Shown: piece after piece, positions 18,331 to 26,178 of the stretch
Layout: each line of letters starts with the position of its first letter
How positions within the stretch are numbered: position 1 is the stretch's first letter
Assembly: GCA_964401935.1 (NCBI GenBank)
Contig: CAYOAL010000026.1
Location: forward strand, 1-64,000
DNA from: JAPYTK01 sp964401935
GTDB taxonomy: Bacteria > Myxococcota_A > Polyangia > Polyangiales > Polyangiaceae
Direction: 5' to 3'
Length of the DNA: 64,000 nt
Notes under the pieces: generated by a model
Database searches by the model: none
What the model was told of the DNA's origin: nothing
The model's input: only the letters and a program-made list of their open reading frames with translations
Made by a program: the position numbers and the translations under genes

Positions 18331-18441
18331 GGCGCGCGCACGCGGTGCGGGCCGGGCTCGAGGAGGCGGCCGGTGCCACCTACGTGGGTGTTGCAGTCTC
18401 TGTCGATCAGCGCCACGCTTTCGCCATCGGGATCGAGGTCC

Positions 18442-18696
18442 ATGTCGGAGACGCAAGGTGATGCGAAGGTCGCGGAGGCCCCTCTGTCGTTCGAGGCGTC
18501 GGCCGAACGGCTGACGGCGATCGTGAAGGAGCTCGAGGGCGGTGAGCTCTCGCTCGAGGAGTCGCTGCGCTTGTTCGAAGAGGGGGTGAGGGTCGCGCGG
18601 GAGGCGCAGGCTCGACTCGACGCCGCGGAGCAGCGTGTCGACGAGCTGTTGGGAACCCACGCCGACGGTGAGCTTCGCACGAGGCCTTTCGAGTGA
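18442..18696 (+). CDS. xseB: Exodeoxyribonuclease VII small subunit
   Basis: 84 residues. It matches the XseB helical hairpin: SFEASAERLTAIVKELEGG, then ELSLEESLRLFEEGV and a final helix. It associates with XseA to degrade single-stranded DNA in both directions. ATG 18442 gives the usual length; the reading frame is open upstream to 18373 but that part is not conserved-looking. xseA is not in the window. The gene ends exactly where the 14-bp repeat array begins. Confidence 0.9.
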   Translation: MSETQGDAKVAEAPLSFEASAERLTAIVKELEGGELSLEESLRLFEEGVRVAREAQARLDAAEQRVDELLGTHADGELRTRPFE

Positions 18697-18699
18697 GGC

Positions 18700-18979
18700 G
18701 CTGCGACGGAGGCGCCCCGGAGGAGTCTCTGCGACGGAGGCNNNNNNNNNNNNNNNNNNNNNNNNNNNNNNNNNNNNNNNNNNNNNNNNNNNNNNNNNNN
18801 NNNNNNNNNNNNNNNNNNNNNNNNNNNNNNNNNNNNNNNNNTCGGCGAATGAGGCTCGGCGAATGAGGCTCGGCGAATGAGGCTCGGCGAATGAGGCTCG
18901 GCGAATGAGGTTAGGCGCGAGCGGCCCTTCGCGGGAGGCCCTTCGGGGGAGGCCCTTCGGGGGAGGCCCTTCGCGGGAG
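18700..18979. repeat. 14-bp-period minisatellite interrupted by an assembly gap
   Basis: Left of the gap are three units (18700-18713, 18714-18727, 18728-18741), two of them ending CTGCGACGGAGGC. Right of it are five units TCGGCGAATGAGGC (18842-18911, last base changed), a 12-bp break, and four units GCCCTTCGCGGGAG (18924-18979, C/G variant inside). All three sub-arrays have period 14 and share a GAGGC-type element in each unit. The array fills the whole xseB to CinA-like spacer. Confidence 0.85.
18742..18841. other. Assembly gap (100 N)
   Basis: Exactly 100 N, a placeholder length. It begins at a unit boundary of the 14-bp array, so the true array is probably longer and was not resolved by assembly. 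Confidence 0.98.
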
Positions 18980-18981
18980 GC

Positions 18982-19731
18982 GTGGGCGGGGTGAGCACGC
19001 AGCGAACCGCGGCCGCGCTGGTCATCGGCAACGAGCTGTTGAGCGGCAAGATCGCCGACGCCAACACGGTCGTGCTCGCCAAGACCCTGCAACGCTGCGG
19101 CGTGCGGCTGTCGCGAGTGGTGACCGTGCCCGACGACATCGACATCATCGCCAACGAGGTGCTCGCGCTCGGACGAGCGCACGACGTGTTGTTCACCAGC
19201 GGAGGGGTGGGGCCCACCCACGACGACGTCACCATCGACGCCATCGCGCTCGCCTTTGGTGTGGACGTGGTCTCGTCCGAGGGCATCGAGGCGATGTTGC
19301 GCGAGTACTACGGGGACGCGCTCACCGCGGGCCACCTGCGCATGGCCCGCGTGCCGAACACGGCGCGGCTGGTGGTCACCGAGCACATGCCGTGGCCGAC
19401 CATCGTCGTTGGCAATGTCTGGATCTTGCCAGGCGTGCCCGAGATCTTTGCGATGAAGATGCCGGTCGTGCTCACCGAGCTCGGGGGCGCGCCGGTGGTG
19501 TCGCTCGCGTTGTTCACCACGCTCGACGAGGGCCACCTCAAGCCGCACCTCGACGCGGTGGTGAGCGCTCATCCCACGGTGGAGATCGGCTCGTATCCCA
19601 AGTGGCGCCACCCCGCGTACCGCACGAAGATCACGTTCGACGCGCTCGACGAGGGTGCGGCGGTGGCGGCGCGCGCCGCCCTGTTGGTGCGCCTGCCCGA
19701 AGCCACCATCGTGAACGACGTCGAGGAGTGA
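18982..19731 (+). CDS. CinA-N-terminal / molybdopterin-binding-fold protein
   Basis: 249 residues from GTG 18982 (a second GTG at 18991 is possible). It has the MoCF/CinA fold: ALVIGNELLSGKIADAN at the start and TSGGVGPTHDDVTIDAIA near 74-92, then PGVPEIFAMKM. Unlike full CinA it lacks the C-terminal nicotinamide-mononucleotide deamidase domain, so it belongs to the stand-alone COG1058 group (ADP-ribose/FAD pyrophosphatase or related). The start lies immediately after the minisatellite, so any promoter must be within or beyond the repeats. Confidence 0.82.
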   Translation: MGGVSTQRTAAALVIGNELLSGKIADANTVVLAKTLQRCGVRLSRVVTVPDDIDIIANEVLALGRAHDVLFTSGGVGPTHDDVTIDAIALAFGVDVVSSEGIEAMLREYYGDALTAGHLRMARVPNTARLVVTEHMPWPTIVVGNVWILPGVPEIFAMKMPVVLTELGGAPVVSLALFTTLDEGHLKPHLDAVVSAHPTVEIGSYPKWRHPAYRTKITFDALDEGAAVAARAALLVRLPEATIVNDVEE

Positions 19732-19918
19732 GCCTCGGGCAGGCGTCGGCGCTCCCGCGGCGCGGTGGAGCGGGGAGGGGCGCGCCGGCTCACCGCAGCG
19801 CCGAGAGGAGGGTGGCGGGCGCCGCCAGCCGCCATGGCGGCCGCCACCTGTGCGCGGGGCGCTCCTCCGTATTTTCGCGCGGTTCGGGTTGGTCTGCCGC
19901 TTGCCATCCCCGAAGCGC

Positions 19919-20698
19919 ATGAACAGCTGGGTCGACGCGTTGGGTGAGCCGGTCGTTTCCGCGCTCGAGGATGGTGAGGGTTGCCGGCTCCCCGGTTCGA
20001 GGCGCCGCCCTCGCCCGAGGCTCCCCTCGGGCCCGCGGGAGCGTGCGGCGCGGGGGGGGGTCGGCAGCGTGTCCGACGAGGAGCTCGTCGCGCTCTTGCT
20101 CGGCACTGGCTGTCGCGGCGCCCCGGTGCTCGAGCTCGCCGGCTCGGTGCTGCGCGACGTGGGCGGGCTCCTCGGCTTGGCGCGCGCGGGGGCCGGGCGC
20201 TTGGCCGCGATTCGGGGCCTCGGGGAGGCCAAGGCGTGGCGGCTCGCGGCGGCGATCGAGCTCGGCCGCAGACAGACCGTTCGAGCGGCCGCGTCGCGCC
20301 TCTCGCTCTCCACGCCCGCGGCGGTGGCCCGGGCCTTCACCGCGCGCATCGGGGCCCTCGAGCACGAGCAGCTGTGGGTGGTCGCGCTCGACGGACGGAA
20401 CCGCGTGCGCGGCGTGCGCAAGGTGGCTCAAGGAGGGCGGCACGGCCTGGTCGTCACCGCGAGAGAGGTGCTGTCCGCCGCGCTCTCGGAGGCCGCGAGC
20501 GCGTTCCTCCTCGTGCACAATCACCCGAGCGGCGCGGCCATCCCCTCTGCGGAAGACATCGAGATGACGCGCGCCATCGCCGCCGCGGCCGACATCGTGG
20601 GGGTGCCGCTGCTCGATCACGTGATCGTGACCGCAGCGGAACACGCCTACTGCTCGCTGCTCGACGACGGCTTGCTGTCGCCATCGAGGTCGCTCTGA
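19919..20698 (+). CDS. radC: RadC/YeeS-type JAMM-domain protein
   Basis: 259 residues from ATG 19919; GTG 19850 would add a non-conserved stretch. The N-terminal helix-hairpin-helix region (DEELVALLLGTG, IRGLGEAKAWRLAAAIELG) is followed by the JAMM metalloprotease-like core with HNHPSG (His about 199 and 201) and Asp near 212 (SAEDIEMT), then the family end VPLLDHVIV. The family is UPF0758/RadC; the old DNA-repair role is doubtful. Its last 52 bp overlap the convergent hydrolase gene. Confidence 0.87.
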   Translation: MNSWVDALGEPVVSALEDGEGCRLPGSRRRPRPRLPSGPRERAARGGVGSVSDEELVALLLGTGCRGAPVLELAGSVLRDVGGLLGLARAGAGRLAAIRGLGEAKAWRLAAAIELGRRQTVRAAASRLSLSTPAAVARAFTARIGALEHEQLWVVALDGRNRVRGVRKVAQGGRHGLVVTAREVLSAALSEAASAFLLVHNHPSGAAIPSAEDIEMTRAIAAAADIVGVPLLDHVIVTAAEHAYCSLLDDGLLSPSRSL

Positions 20699-22017
20699 GG
20701 CGGCTGTCGCCAGCGCGCGAGCAGGTCGGGGAGCACCACCGCCGCCATCTGGGTGAGGTGCGCGATGTGGTGCTCCTTGGTGTGGCCCTCGAACCCCTGG
20801 ACGCGGAGGTTCTTCATCCGGACATCGAGGGTGGGCACCATGCGCTTCTCTTTGCCGAACGCCACGGCGATCTTCGCCGACTCGAGGGCGAGGTGTTTGG
20901 GGCTCGGCGGCTTCTCGTTCACGTCGCGCTCCCCGGGGACCTGCTCGAGCACGTAGAGCTGGGTGCGCTTGGCGCTGGCAAACTCGATGGGATCGATCTG
21001 CGAGTGGGTCATCGACAGCATCACTCCCCCCTGCGAGGCCGCCTTGGCGGCGTTCACCCAGGCGAGGGCGGTGCGCTCCTTCAGGCGCTTGGGGTCGCCG
21101 TCGAGGAAGGCCGCGTGCACGCCGTCGATGGCGATGACGGCGTCGAGAGGGTCGGCCCCAGCGGCGGGGCTCTTGCGGTGCTCGAGGATGGCCTCGATGG
21201 CGCCATAGCCCGCGCTCCACGACATGAGCGCCAGGCGGCGGAGCTTCGGGGTCGTCACGCCTCGCGTCTTCACGCCCGCGTCGATCTGGGCGAGCAGGCC
21301 CTCGAAAGCGTCCGGCACCTGATACTTCTCGCGATAGGGGGCCGAGCGGATGCCCCAGTTCACCACGCCCACCACCGCGTTGAGGCCCGCGTGCTCGATG
21401 CTCTCCAACACGATGTTGGCGTTGCCGTGGAAGTGGAGGATGAGGTCGTACGCGCCGTCGGGTGCGGGCACGAACGTCTTGGGGAGGAACATCACGCCCC
21501 CCGCGATCGCGATGCGACCTTCGTGACTCACCGTCCAGCCCGAGGTCTCGGGGGCGGGCTCGGCGGCGGTCACCGGGCTCTGGGTGGTGACCGAGTCGGT
21601 GGTGGAGGTGGTGCCGTGGGCGGCCTGCATGCTGGCCGCGAGCTCCGACCAGGGCAGGCGACCGGCAGCGTCGGCGACGCGAAACGCCCCCGCCGTCGCG
21701 ATGACCAGCACGACGAGCACCGGCAGCGCGGCCCACGCGCGGCTTCGCCTTGGCTGCGCCGGCGGCACGTCGGCGACTGGCAGGGGCTCTACCGCGAGCG
21801 CGGGAGCCACGACCCGACTCACCACGACGGGGGGCGGGGTGGGGGTGAACGGCTCCTCTGGGGCAGCGGCTCCGCCGCGGCCGCTCGCTCGACCGCGCGA
21901 CCACCCCTGCTTCGGAGGGGCGCTCACCTTCACCTTCTTGGCCTTACGGGACGAGCGGCTGGTCTTGGACAGCGGGCGAGGAGAGCGGCTGCGGATGTTG
22001 CGAGGCAGAGTGGCCAT
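20647..22017 (-). CDS. Membrane-anchored alpha/beta-hydrolase-like protein
   Basis: 456 residues from ATG 22017 (an ATG at 22035 is also in frame). A basic Ser/Arg-rich N-terminus is followed by one membrane helix (AWAALPVLVVLVIATAGAF), so the catalytic part should lie in the periplasm. The hydrolase core has LILHFHGNANIVLESI (oxyanion-type HG), the nucleophile elbow LMSWSAGYGAIE with Ser near 266, and a late His-rich motif EGHTKEHHIAHL that would supply the catalytic His. It resembles uncharacterised esterase/PHB-depolymerase-like proteins. Substrate unknown. It overlaps radC tail to tail by 52 bp. Confidence 0.7.
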   Translation of the reverse strand: MATLPRNIRSRSPRPLSKTSRSSRKAKKVKVSAPPKQGWSRGRASGRGGAAAPEEPFTPTPPPVVVSRVVAPALAVEPLPVADVPPAQPRRSRAWAALPVLVVLVIATAGAFRVADAAGRLPWSELAASMQAAHGTTSTTDSVTTQSPVTAAEPAPETSGWTVSHEGRIAIAGGVMFLPKTFVPAPDGAYDLILHFHGNANIVLESIEHAGLNAVVGVVNWGIRSAPYREKYQVPDAFEGLLAQIDAGVKTRGVTTPKLRRLALMSWSAGYGAIEAILEHRKSPAAGADPLDAVIAIDGVHAAFLDGDPKRLKERTALAWVNAAKAASQGGVMLSMTHSQIDPIEFASAKRTQLYVLEQVPGERDVNEKPPSPKHLALESAKIAVAFGKEKRMVPTLDVRMKNLRVQGFEGHTKEHHIAHLTQMAAVVLPDLLARWRQPPQSDLDGDSKPSSSSEQ

Positions 22018-22164
22018 CGCAGCAACCCAAGCCATGGCTGGCGCGCGGGGGCCAAGTCCTCGGCCACGGCCCACCGCGTGCTCGGGGCCGCCGAGAGGAG
22101 GGACGAAGCAGCTCGAACGGCACTGCGTGACGCGCCGCGTCGCGAGGTCTGCTATAGCAACCGC

Positions 22165-23982
22165 GTGTCGGATTCGACCGCGAGCCCGAGCCGGCGTCCC
22201 CCCCGCGAACGACCCGAGCGTCGTCTCGCGCGCCGCTCCACCGACGTGGATCTGGTGGTGATCGGGGGCGGTGTGAACGGCACCGGCGTGGCCCGCGACG
22301 CGGCGATGCGTGGCCTCCGGGTGGCGCTCTTCGAGCGCAACGACCTGGCCTTCGGTGCGAGCGGCAACTCGAGCGGCATGATCCACGGCGGGCCGCGATA
22401 CCTGAGCTACGACCCCGAGGTCACCGAGACCTCCTGCCGCGACTCCGGCCACATCCAGGCGATCGCGCCCCACCTTTTGTTTCGCATCCCGTTCTTGATG
22501 CCGATCCCGCAGGCGAAGCGGAAGCTCGCGATCTTCATCGACGCGTTCTTCGAGGCGTACGACCGCTTCCAACCCCTCAAGCGGGGCAAGCCGCACGCGC
22601 GCCTCACCGCCGATGAGCTCTACCAGCTCGAACCGGGGCTCCGCGGCGATCTCGTCGGGGGGGTGAGCTTCGACGAGTGGGGCATCGACGGCGCGCGCCT
22701 CTGCACCGCCAACGCGGTCGACGCGGAGGAGCGGGGGGCGCGGCTCTACATCGGGTGCACGGTGGAGACGATCGAGCGCGACGACAGCGGCGCGGTGGCG
22801 GCGGTCACGTGGCGCGACCGCCACGACGGTGGGGCCGGCCGCCTGACCACGAAGGTGGTGGTGAACGCGACCGGCGCGTGGGCGCCGATCACCGCTGCGC
22901 TCTCGGGTCTCCCCGCGCGCCGCGCGCGGGTGCGTCCCGGCAAGGGCATCCACGTGATGTTCGATCGGCGCCTCACGAACTACGCGGTGAGCTCGCAGAC
23001 CATCGATGGCCGCATGATCTTCATCGAGCCGTGGCAGAACATGAGCGTCATCGGTACCACCGACGACGACTACTACGGCGATCTCGACAACGTGGTGGCC
23101 AACAGCGAAGAGGTTCGTTACCTCGTGGAGGGCATCGCGCGGGTGTTCCCTGGGGTTCGCAAGGGGCGCATCATCGGCACCTGGGCCGGCGTACGCCCCA
23201 CCCTCTTCGAGTACGGCAAGCTCGAGGACGCCCTGTCGCGAGATCACGAGATCGTGGATCACGCGGAGCACGGCGCCGATGGCCTCTACTCGATGATCGG
23301 CGGCAAGCTCGCGAGCTACCGACTGTTCGCGGAGGAGATGGTCGACATCCTCGCGCGCCGCTTCGAGCTCGCGCGGGCCTGCACAACCCACACGAGCGCG
23401 CTGCCCGGCGGCGACGAGGGGGTGGACGCGGTCGCCTTCGCGCACTCCTTGGGGATCGACGCGGTGTCGGGGCGACGGCTGGTGTATCGGCACGGCTCGC
23501 GCGCGGCGCGTATCGCGGAGCGCATCAAGCGACGTCCCTCGGAGGCCCGCGTGGTGTGCGTGTGCGAGCCGGTGGTCGAGGCCGAGGTGCGCTACGTGCT
23601 CGCGCACGAGCATGCGCGCTCGGTGGGCGATGTTTCCCGGCGCACGAGGCTCGGCTTGGGTGCGTGCGGTGGGATGCGCTGCGCAGCGCGTTGTGGTGCG
23701 CTGGTGGCCGAAGAGCGTGGTCTCCCGCCGCTCGACGGGATGCGTCAGGCGCTGACGTTCCTGCAGCGGCAGAGCCGCACCCGCGTGTGCGCGCTCGGGC
23801 CCGAGCAGGCGCGGCAGGAGGCGCTGGCCATCGCCAGCGTGCGGGCGCAGATGGGGATCACGGGTCAGTCGTCGTTGCGCGTGGAGGCCGACCCCGAGAG
23901 CGTCCTCACCGCCACGAGCTCGGAAGGGCCGCCGGCGGTGGCGTCCACGCGGAGCGCTCCCATCGCCGCCACGGGTGAGTGA
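22165..23982 (+). CDS. glpA: Glycerol-3-phosphate dehydrogenase, GlpA-type with [2Fe-2S] domain
   Basis: 605 residues from GTG. It oxidises sn-glycerol-3-phosphate to dihydroxyacetone phosphate with FAD. The FAD-binding motif is VVIGGGVNGTGVARDAAMRG near 30-50, followed by ERNDLAFGASGNSSGMIHGG, and WAGVRPTL in the DAO fold. The C-terminal part has the BFD-type cluster motif CVCE ... GACGGMRCAARCG found in GlpA but not in aerobic GlpD. This identifies the anaerobic-type subunit. A TATAGC element ends 6 nt before the start. GTGA overlap with the next gene indicates coupling. Confidence 0.88.
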   Translation: MSDSTASPSRRPPRERPERRLARRSTDVDLVVIGGGVNGTGVARDAAMRGLRVALFERNDLAFGASGNSSGMIHGGPRYLSYDPEVTETSCRDSGHIQAIAPHLLFRIPFLMPIPQAKRKLAIFIDAFFEAYDRFQPLKRGKPHARLTADELYQLEPGLRGDLVGGVSFDEWGIDGARLCTANAVDAEERGARLYIGCTVETIERDDSGAVAAVTWRDRHDGGAGRLTTKVVVNATGAWAPITAALSGLPARRARVRPGKGIHVMFDRRLTNYAVSSQTIDGRMIFIEPWQNMSVIGTTDDDYYGDLDNVVANSEEVRYLVEGIARVFPGVRKGRIIGTWAGVRPTLFEYGKLEDALSRDHEIVDHAEHGADGLYSMIGGKLASYRLFAEEMVDILARRFELARACTTHTSALPGGDEGVDAVAFAHSLGIDAVSGRRLVYRHGSRAARIAERIKRRPSEARVVCVCEPVVEAEVRYVLAHEHARSVGDVSRRTRLGLGACGGMRCAARCGALVAEERGLPPLDGMRQALTFLQRQSRTRVCALGPEQARQEALAIASVRAQMGITGQSSLRVEADPESVLTATSSEGPPAVASTRSAPIAATGE

Positions 23983-25241
23983 CCGAGATGTTCGAACGGG
24001 TAGCCGTCATCGGGGCAGGGGTGGCAGGGTTGGCCGCGGCGTGGGCTGCCTCCGAGCGCGGCGCGCACGTCCGCCTGTTCGATGGCGGGGTGGGCGCGAG
24101 CTGTCTTGGAGGAGGAGCGGTCGACGATCGTCCGTGGGAAGAGGTGGCGCGGAGCGTCGAGGTGCTGGGCGCGCTGCCGGTGGCCGGCGCCCTTCCCGAG
24201 GCGGTGCGGCGCTTCGTCGAAGCGCTCGGCGTGTGGGAGCTGCCCTTCGAAGGGGAAGAGATGGCGCGTCTCGCCACACAGGCGGGGCGGATTCGTGTGG
24301 CGCGGGGCCGCGACCGCGCGCTCCTCGATCTGTCGCGGGTGCCGGATCGGGCGCGCATCCTCTTGCCGCGCGTGATGCGGCCGGAGTGGGACGCGGACAG
24401 CTTGGCGCGCTCGCTGAACGCCGACGCGTACGCGTGCTCTCGAGGGATCTCCTTTTTTGTGGTGGACGCGAAGGTGCTCAAACATGTGGGTGAGGATCGA
24501 ATCGCCGCCGAAGATCTGGCCCTCGGCCACGACGCCCAGGAGCGGCGCGCTTGGCTCGAGGAGCGGCTCGTCGAGCTGCTCGCGCGCGCACAGCCGGTGG
24601 ACGGGCTCCTGATGGGCCCATGGCTCGGCGTGCAGACGGCCGTGTCCGAAGCGCTCGCGGCACGCCTCGGCGTCCCGGTGGGCGAGGTGCTGATGGGCAT
24701 CGGCGGCGCGGCCGGTCTGCGCTTCGAGGCGGCCCGCGAGCGTCTGCTCCACCAGCTCGGCGTGGCGCTCGAGCGCTCGCCGGTGGAGGCCATCGATCCC
24801 TCGGGCTCGGAGCTCATGCTGCGTGTCGCCGGCGGAGACGATGTGAGCGCCGACGCGGTGGTCCTCGCGGTGGGAGGGCTCGCCGCGGGGGGCGTCGTCT
24901 ACGATCCGCCCGAGCAGCGAGCAGGGCAAGACATGCCGGCCGCGGGCGGTCGTGCGTTTCGACTGAGCGTCGAGCTCGAGGTGGAGCTCGCCTGGGGGCA
25001 GCAGCGCCTCGACGTGGTGAGCTCCATCCACGGTCCGCCGCTCGACGAGGTGGCGTGGCCGGTGGACGCGGATCCGAGCTTGCTCGAGTCGGTGGGGGTT
25101 TGCTGCGATGGGCTCCAGGTGGCGGACGGGGTGTTCGCCGCTGGCGACGTGGTGGCCGACAAGCCAAGGACGCTGCTCCAGGCCGTGTTCAGCGGGATCC
25201 GCGCCGGGGCCGCCGCTGCCGGCGAGCCGACCGGCGTGTGA
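23979..25241 (+). CDS. glpB: Anaerobic glycerol-3-phosphate dehydrogenase subunit B
   Basis: 420 residues from GTG 23979 (E. coli GlpB is about 419), with ATG 23988 as an alternative. The N-terminal dinucleotide motif is VAVIGAGVAGLAAAWAASERG, and the C-terminal flavoprotein signature is GVFAAGDVVADKPRTLLQAV. GlpB forms the flavin part of the GlpABC complex. GlpC, the Fe-S membrane anchor, is not next to it; the following gene is on the opposite strand. Electrons from GlpAB must therefore go to a GlpC encoded elsewhere or to another carrier. Confidence 0.85.
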   Translation: MTEMFERVAVIGAGVAGLAAAWAASERGAHVRLFDGGVGASCLGGGAVDDRPWEEVARSVEVLGALPVAGALPEAVRRFVEALGVWELPFEGEEMARLATQAGRIRVARGRDRALLDLSRVPDRARILLPRVMRPEWDADSLARSLNADAYACSRGISFFVVDAKVLKHVGEDRIAAEDLALGHDAQERRAWLEERLVELLARAQPVDGLLMGPWLGVQTAVSEALAARLGVPVGEVLMGIGGAAGLRFEAARERLLHQLGVALERSPVEAIDPSGSELMLRVAGGDDVSADAVVLAVGGLAAGGVVYDPPEQRAGQDMPAAGGRAFRLSVELEVELAWGQQRLDVVSSIHGPPLDEVAWPVDADPSLLESVGVCCDGLQVADGVFAAGDVVADKPRTLLQAVFSGIRAGAAAAGEPTGV

Positions 25242-25271
25242 GGCCACGCCACCCCGGCGCTCCACGCGGAG

Positions 25272-26078
25272 TCAGCGGCGGGGCTTGCTGCGGCCGATGG
25301 CCGCGTCGCGCGCGGCGAGGAGTCGAGGGCCGTCGGGGAGGTGCTTCACGGCCTCGCTGACGGTGAGGCCCGCGGCGCGGGCGAGGCGCGGCTCGAGGAA
25401 GCCGATCACGAGCTCGGGGCGCTTGCGGCTGATTTCTCGCAGCACCCAGCCGATGGCCTTGCGGATGAAGAACTCGCGCTCTTCGAGCATCGAGTCGGCG
25501 TAGCGGGTGAAGCGAGCGAAGTCGCCGCCGCCGTGGCGGAGCGGCTTGAGCAAGGCGAGCAGCGCGCTGCGTCGAATCCAGAAGTCTTCGTCGCGAGCCC
25601 AGCGGTCGAGGTGCTGGTGGGGATCCTGCGCGGCGGCGACCCCCCGTCCGGAGGCTCGGCCCCCCGAGGCGCGACGCGCGGCGGCGCCGTCCCCGAAGCG
25701 CTCGACGATGCCTCCGGCCACCGAGATGGCGAGCGGATCGACGAGGGCCCAGGTCTTGGCGGTGCGGAGGAGCGACTCGACGCGCGGGAGGTCGCCCGCC
25801 TCGAGGTGCTCGGGAGCGCCCATCAACAGCTCCACCGCGGCCGCGCGGAGCTCGTGCACCGGCTCCGCCCAGAGCGCGTCGCAGAGCGCCCAGAGACGCT
25901 CGTGATCGAGCGCGTCGAGGGTCTTCAGCGTCGCGCGCGCCACCCGTCGGGTGTCGGGCACGGTCGCCCCGAGGTGTTCGAGCTCGCTCTTGAGGTACGC
26001 CTTCTCTTTGACGGCCCGTTCGCGCGTGGCCACCGCGGTGAGCTCGCGCCGGATGCTGGCGACCACGTCACCCATCAT
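25272..26078 (-). CDS. AlkD-like DNA alkylation repair protein
   Basis: 268 residues from the second of two adjacent ATGs (26078 preferred, 26075 also possible). It is built of HEAT-like helices as in the AlkD glycosylase family. Conserved blocks are TWALVDPLAISVAG, DEDFWIRRSALLALL and FFIRKAIGWVLREISRKRPE, which match the nucleic-acid-binding concave face of AlkD. A low-complexity insertion (RRASGGRASGRG) lies near 150. It would excise N3- and N7-alkylated purines. Single gene convergent with glpB. Confidence 0.82.
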   Translation of the reverse strand: MMGDVVASIRRELTAVATRERAVKEKAYLKSELEHLGATVPDTRRVARATLKTLDALDHERLWALCDALWAEPVHELRAAAVELLMGAPEHLEAGDLPRVESLLRTAKTWALVDPLAISVAGGIVERFGDGAAARRASGGRASGRGVAAAQDPHQHLDRWARDEDFWIRRSALLALLKPLRHGGGDFARFTRYADSMLEEREFFIRKAIGWVLREISRKRPELVIGFLEPRLARAAGLTVSEAVKHLPDGPRLLAARDAAIGRSKPRR

Positions 26079-26178
26079 CACAGCGCACCGCCGAGCCCAG
26101 GCGCCACGGGGGGCCACGGCGCCACGGCGGTCGCTCGCGACGTGTGAGCACCCCCGCGGTGCGGGCGACGGCGTGCGC

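Noticed and set aside
18842..18979. CRISPR array
   Set aside because: The repeats are contiguous with a 14-bp period and no unique spacers, and no cas genes are present.
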